A stretch of DNA of 25,070 nt from Christensenellaceae bacterium. Its GTDB lineage: Bacteria; Bacillota; Clostridia; Christensenellales; Aristaeellaceae. Position 1 is the first letter of the stretch, and every line of letters starts with the position of its first letter. Below are positions 22,613-25,070 of this stretch, in pieces. The translations under genes and the position numbers were made by a program. The DNA is taken from the NCBI GenBank assembly GCA_020025205.1, contig JAHHSO010000027.1, forward strand, positions 1 through 25,070, read 5' to 3'. Under the pieces are notes generated by a model. That model made no database searches, was not told the DNA's origin, and saw only the letters and a list, made by a program, of their open reading frames with translations.

Positions 22613-23158
22613 ATGAAAAAGTTGCTTGTTCTTTGTCTTGCATCGTTGTTTCTCTCCTTCTCCGTCGCCATGGCTGACAGCTTGGATCTTTCCAGCATGA
22701 GTGTCGACCAGCTGCGTTCAACCATCGACCAAATCAATCTTGAGCTTGCCGCTCGACAGTTGCAAAATGCCCCATCTGACGAAGTGCTCGCGGAAGCTGA
22801 TTTTGACGGCGTTCATCTGGAAGTGCTGAACATCGCCTTGAGTCAGGAAACACTTGGTGCCACTGCCGGAACCCCTGCCGTCGTAATAAACTGCCGTTTC
22901 ACAAACACCGGAACCGAGGACAAATGCTTTGCTCAGCTTGTCAGTGTTGTTGCATTTCAGAACAAAATCGAATGTAAAGGCGGCACTTTAATCGAAGGCA
23001 CGAACGGACAGCTGAACACAACGAAGGTGCAACCCGGCGGAACGCTTGAGGTTCCCGTTGGAAAGCTGCTCCTCGATACGGAGAACCCTGTTGAACTTCA
23101 GTTCGGCACGATGTTCAAGCCTAACCACCTCACGCTCACTTATGATCCGAAGCAATAA
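22613..23158 (+). CDS. Secreted DUF5067-like cargo protein (moron)
   Basis: 181 residues; ATG at 22613 (MKKLLVLCLASLFLSFSVAMA) with AAGGAGG 8 bases upstream. The in-frame ATG at 22589 lies inside the promoter and is not the start. Residues 1-21 are a signal peptide with a likely cleavage AMA/DS; there is no lipobox Cys. Residues 25-45 carry a short helix (SSMSVDQLRSTIDQINLELAARQ). From about residue 65 an Ig-like beta domain follows (EVLNIALSQ... AVVINCRFTNTGTEDKCF... VQPGGTLEVPVGKLLL), resembling DUF5067/DUF4352 proteins of gut Firmicutes. It is the only plus-strand gene and has its own promoter and terminator, the layout of a moron: a cargo gene expressed from the silent prophage. A surface role such as host fitness or superinfection exclusion is inference. 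Confidence 0.82.
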   Translation: MKKLLVLCLASLFLSFSVAMADSLDLSSMSVDQLRSTIDQINLELAARQLQNAPSDEVLAEADFDGVHLEVLNIALSQETLGATAGTPAVVINCRFTNTGTEDKCFAQLVSVVAFQNKIECKGGTLIEGTNGQLNTTKVQPGGTLEVPVGKLLLDTENPVELQFGTMFKPNHLTLTYDPKQ

Positions 23159-23167
23159 TTCTCACCC

Positions 23168-23192
23168 AAGCGCCTGTAAAGGGCGCTTTTTT
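23168..23192 (+). terminator. Intrinsic terminator of the cargo gene
   Basis: AAGCGCC (23168-23174), loop TGTAAAG, GGCGCTT (23182-23188), with a T-run at 23187-23192. Seven-base perfect stem. On the opposite strand no T-run follows, so it should stop plus-strand transcripts only and let the phage early transcript through. Confidence 0.85.
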
Positions 23193-23199
23193 GTGACGC

Positions 23200-25065
23200 T
23201 TAACGCGCGCTCCGTTTGAGCAGCGCCTCGCCGTTCGCTGCCATCATGCTGCGCACGGCGTTCTCTCCCGCGCTGGCAGCCCTCCTGCGCCCGCTCGCCT
23301 TCTCGGCAACCTGCGCCTTTGCGCCCTCTGCGCGTCTGGCCTCCAGCGATGTGATCGTTGCCTGCCGCTGCCGCTGCTCGTCAATGGCCTCGGCGTATGC
23401 CTCGCGGCTGATCCGCTTGGTGGACTGCCGCAGGTAGGCCAGCCGGTCGGTGATTTTACGCTGCTGGCGTTTCTGGTCGGCCATGTGCTCTGCAACGCGC
23501 CCCTGATCCGCTTCCAGCAGGTTCATCAGTTCCACTGGCTCAGCTTCGCACAAGAAGCGCCCGCTCCGGAACACCGTCACGCTGGAATTGTAGCCGCGAT
23601 TGTAATACACCGTCACCTGCTCGCGAATCGCATCTGCCATGTCCTGATGCCAGAAGAGCTGGTTATTCAGCCGCACGCCCTGCGTGCTGACCACGCGCTT
23701 CACGCACTGGCTCTTGAATACGCTCATGGTCGCCCAGTCCGGCGTATCGCTGCGCGCCTTCTCTGCCTGCGCATATCGCTGTGCCGGGGAAAGCCCGTCT
23801 TCCTCGCTGGTGTGGTTATCGTATTTAGGCAGCAGCTGCTCTGCGAAACACTCGGCAAAGGTTTCAAAGGTCATCAGCTCGCCGCGCTCGTTCAGCCTGC
23901 GCAGGATGCGCCCGTTGTCCTCCGGCCTTTCTTCCGGCGAATCGCCGCACCATCCGGGGCACTCTCTTACAAAATCCTCCAGCGTACCGAAAGCGCGTTC
24001 GACGTCTTTCGACCAGCCGCGATATGGCAGCGCGTGGTGGACTGCCACACCCATTGCCCTCAGCAGTCCATCTCGCTCGCAAAATTCCGCATTCAGCGTC
24101 CCAAGGTCAGATTCCACAATCCGGTCACCCTCAAAGCGCTGGCTGCGGTAGTCCTTGCCGTTGTCGATATAGATCGCGCAGGGCAGGCCGGATACGTTGC
24201 TCCCCTTCGTGTACACCGCCGCTCGGCAGAAACTGTCGGCAACCGTATCGCTGTTCGGTTCCAGCGTCAGCTCCCAGCCAACAAACCGCCGCGAGCAGGC
24301 GTCCATCCAAGCCGTCATCCATGGTCGCACCAGATTGCCGTGCTCGTCCAGCACAAACAAATCCAACTTATGATGGTCGCCAAACCAAACCTCGTTGATC
24401 ATCGTGGGCTTAATGCGCTTGGTCTTCTGCATGTAGGCCGCCTCCCATGCGCGTTTTCCGCGCCTGGCATAAGTTAGCTGCGCGTCAGGGATCGCCGCCA
24501 CCACGCGGTTCACCGCGTGCCGGTTCGCCGGGATCACCATGTGCCCCTCTGCCATCTGGCAAACAGGATACGCATCTCGCTGTGCGGGCTTCAGTGCTCG
24601 TCTGGCGCTCGATCCGTCGCAGTATACGCAGCAGTCGCAGGCGTTCTCACCCAGCTCATACGCCCGCTCACGCAGCCGTTCCAGCACCAGCGTTTGAGGA
24701 AACTTGCGGTTGTCCCCCATCTGCGCCTCAATGTAGTCCTGCGCCAGCTGACACATGCTGCGCGTTTTGCCTTTGTCTTTGCGCTCCACCTTGTCCATGA
24801 TCCCGGCGAGACCGCGCTCTTTGTAAGCCGTGTGCCAGCGCCGCAGTGTCCGACTCGTTACACCACACTTGGCCGCCAGCTCGTCAATGGCCGCCGTCCG
24901 CTTTCCTCGTTCTCCGCTGTCCAGGATGCCGTCCAGCGTCATGACCGCCTGCTGCCGCTCTGCCAGCTTCTGCAGCCCTTCCTCGCCGAACGCCGCCTTG
25001 TACGTTGCCAGATCGGCGGAGCTTACTGTAGCAGTAAGGCCGCTCTGACTTTCAAAGTAGAGCAT
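23200..25065 (-). CDS. MuA-type DDE transposase
   Basis: 621 residues from ATG 25065; only five bases (GGCGG) precede it in the window, and the frame is open there, so the true start may lie further right. Residues about 45-100 form a helix-turn-helix (KRTAAIDELAAKCGVTSRTLRRWHTAYKERGLAGI). The DDE core: D230 in FGDHHKLD, D301 in YIDNGKDY, E356 in KDVERAF; spacing (71 and 55) is very close to that of MuA. Around residues 445-530 comes the Mu transposase C-terminal beta barrel (FWHQDMADAIREQVTVYYNR... VTVFRSGRFLCEAEPV), then a basic, coiled-coil tail that would contact MuB. The protein carries out replicative transposition, which is how such phages replicate. Confidence 0.95.
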   Translation of the reverse strand: MLYFESQSGLTATVSSADLATYKAAFGEEGLQKLAERQQAVMTLDGILDSGERGKRTAAIDELAAKCGVTSRTLRRWHTAYKERGLAGIMDKVERKDKGKTRSMCQLAQDYIEAQMGDNRKFPQTLVLERLRERAYELGENACDCCVYCDGSSARRALKPAQRDAYPVCQMAEGHMVIPANRHAVNRVVAAIPDAQLTYARRGKRAWEAAYMQKTKRIKPTMINEVWFGDHHKLDLFVLDEHGNLVRPWMTAWMDACSRRFVGWELTLEPNSDTVADSFCRAAVYTKGSNVSGLPCAIYIDNGKDYRSQRFEGDRIVESDLGTLNAEFCERDGLLRAMGVAVHHALPYRGWSKDVERAFGTLEDFVRECPGWCGDSPEERPEDNGRILRRLNERGELMTFETFAECFAEQLLPKYDNHTSEEDGLSPAQRYAQAEKARSDTPDWATMSVFKSQCVKRVVSTQGVRLNNQLFWHQDMADAIREQVTVYYNRGYNSSVTVFRSGRFLCEAEPVELMNLLEADQGRVAEHMADQKRQQRKITDRLAYLRQSTKRISREAYAEAIDEQRQRQATITSLEARRAEGAKAQVAEKASGRRRAASAGENAVRSMMAANGEALLKRSAR

Positions 25066-25070
25066 CCGCC

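Noticed and set aside
22589..23158. A longer start for the cargo gene at 22589
   Set aside because: The ATG is inside the -10 element, upstream of the expected transcript start; the ATG at 22613 has an ideal ribosome site and begins a signal peptide.

Overview
The window is most of a Mu-like transposable prophage (or phage genome) with a long non-contractile, siphovirus-type tail, carried by a Gram-positive host. Evidence for the host: strong AAGGAGG-type ribosome binding sites, a consensus SigA-type promoter, moderately high GC, and SPP1/PBSX-type head genes and Dit/Tal-type tail genes typical of Firmicutes phages. A gut-type Clostridia host is my inference. All phage genes lie on the minus strand, so the phage reads from right (25,070) to left (1). 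The single exception is a plus-strand cargo gene at 22,613-23,158.

Early region (25,065 to 18,361): a DDE transposase of the MuA type (catalytic D230, D301, E356), the plus-strand secreted cargo protein, a small membrane/coiled-coil protein, a MuB-type AAA+ target-DNA activator, a 67-residue unknown, a DnaC/DnaI-type helicase loader, a Gam-like DNA-end protector, GemA (Mu gp16-like), and Mor, the middle-gene activator. A strong terminator follows mor. The phage repressor and the transposase-side end must lie beyond base 25,070.

Middle region (18,320 to 16,544): a DUF2730-like membrane protein (Mu gp25-like) split at a T7 run, a winged-helix small protein (gp26 position), a DUF3486 protein (Mu gp27-like, probable small terminase), and a NusG-family protein. 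A candidate extended -10 promoter overlaps the terminator after mor, so that transcripts starting there could not form the terminator hairpin.

A 458-bp region rich in hairpins, with a terminator-like structure at its downstream end, separates the NusG-like gene from terL. Late region (16,085 to 1): terL, an SPP1 gp6-like portal, a MuF-type minor head protein, a 52-residue small protein, scaffold, major capsid, head-tail connector genes, tail tube, tail chaperone with an overlapping +1/-2 extension frame, tape measure with 38-residue repeats, Dit, a Tal-like protein with an HxH-rich C-terminal region, and the start of a baseplate/fibre gene that runs off the left edge. At least four terminator-like hairpins lie inside this late unit.

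Main hypothesis: late expression is not driven by a Mu C-type activator (none is seen in the window) but by a phage-encoded NusG paralogue, LoaP-like in concept, acting on the structured terL leader to give antitermination through the late operon. Mor would switch on the unit that encodes it.
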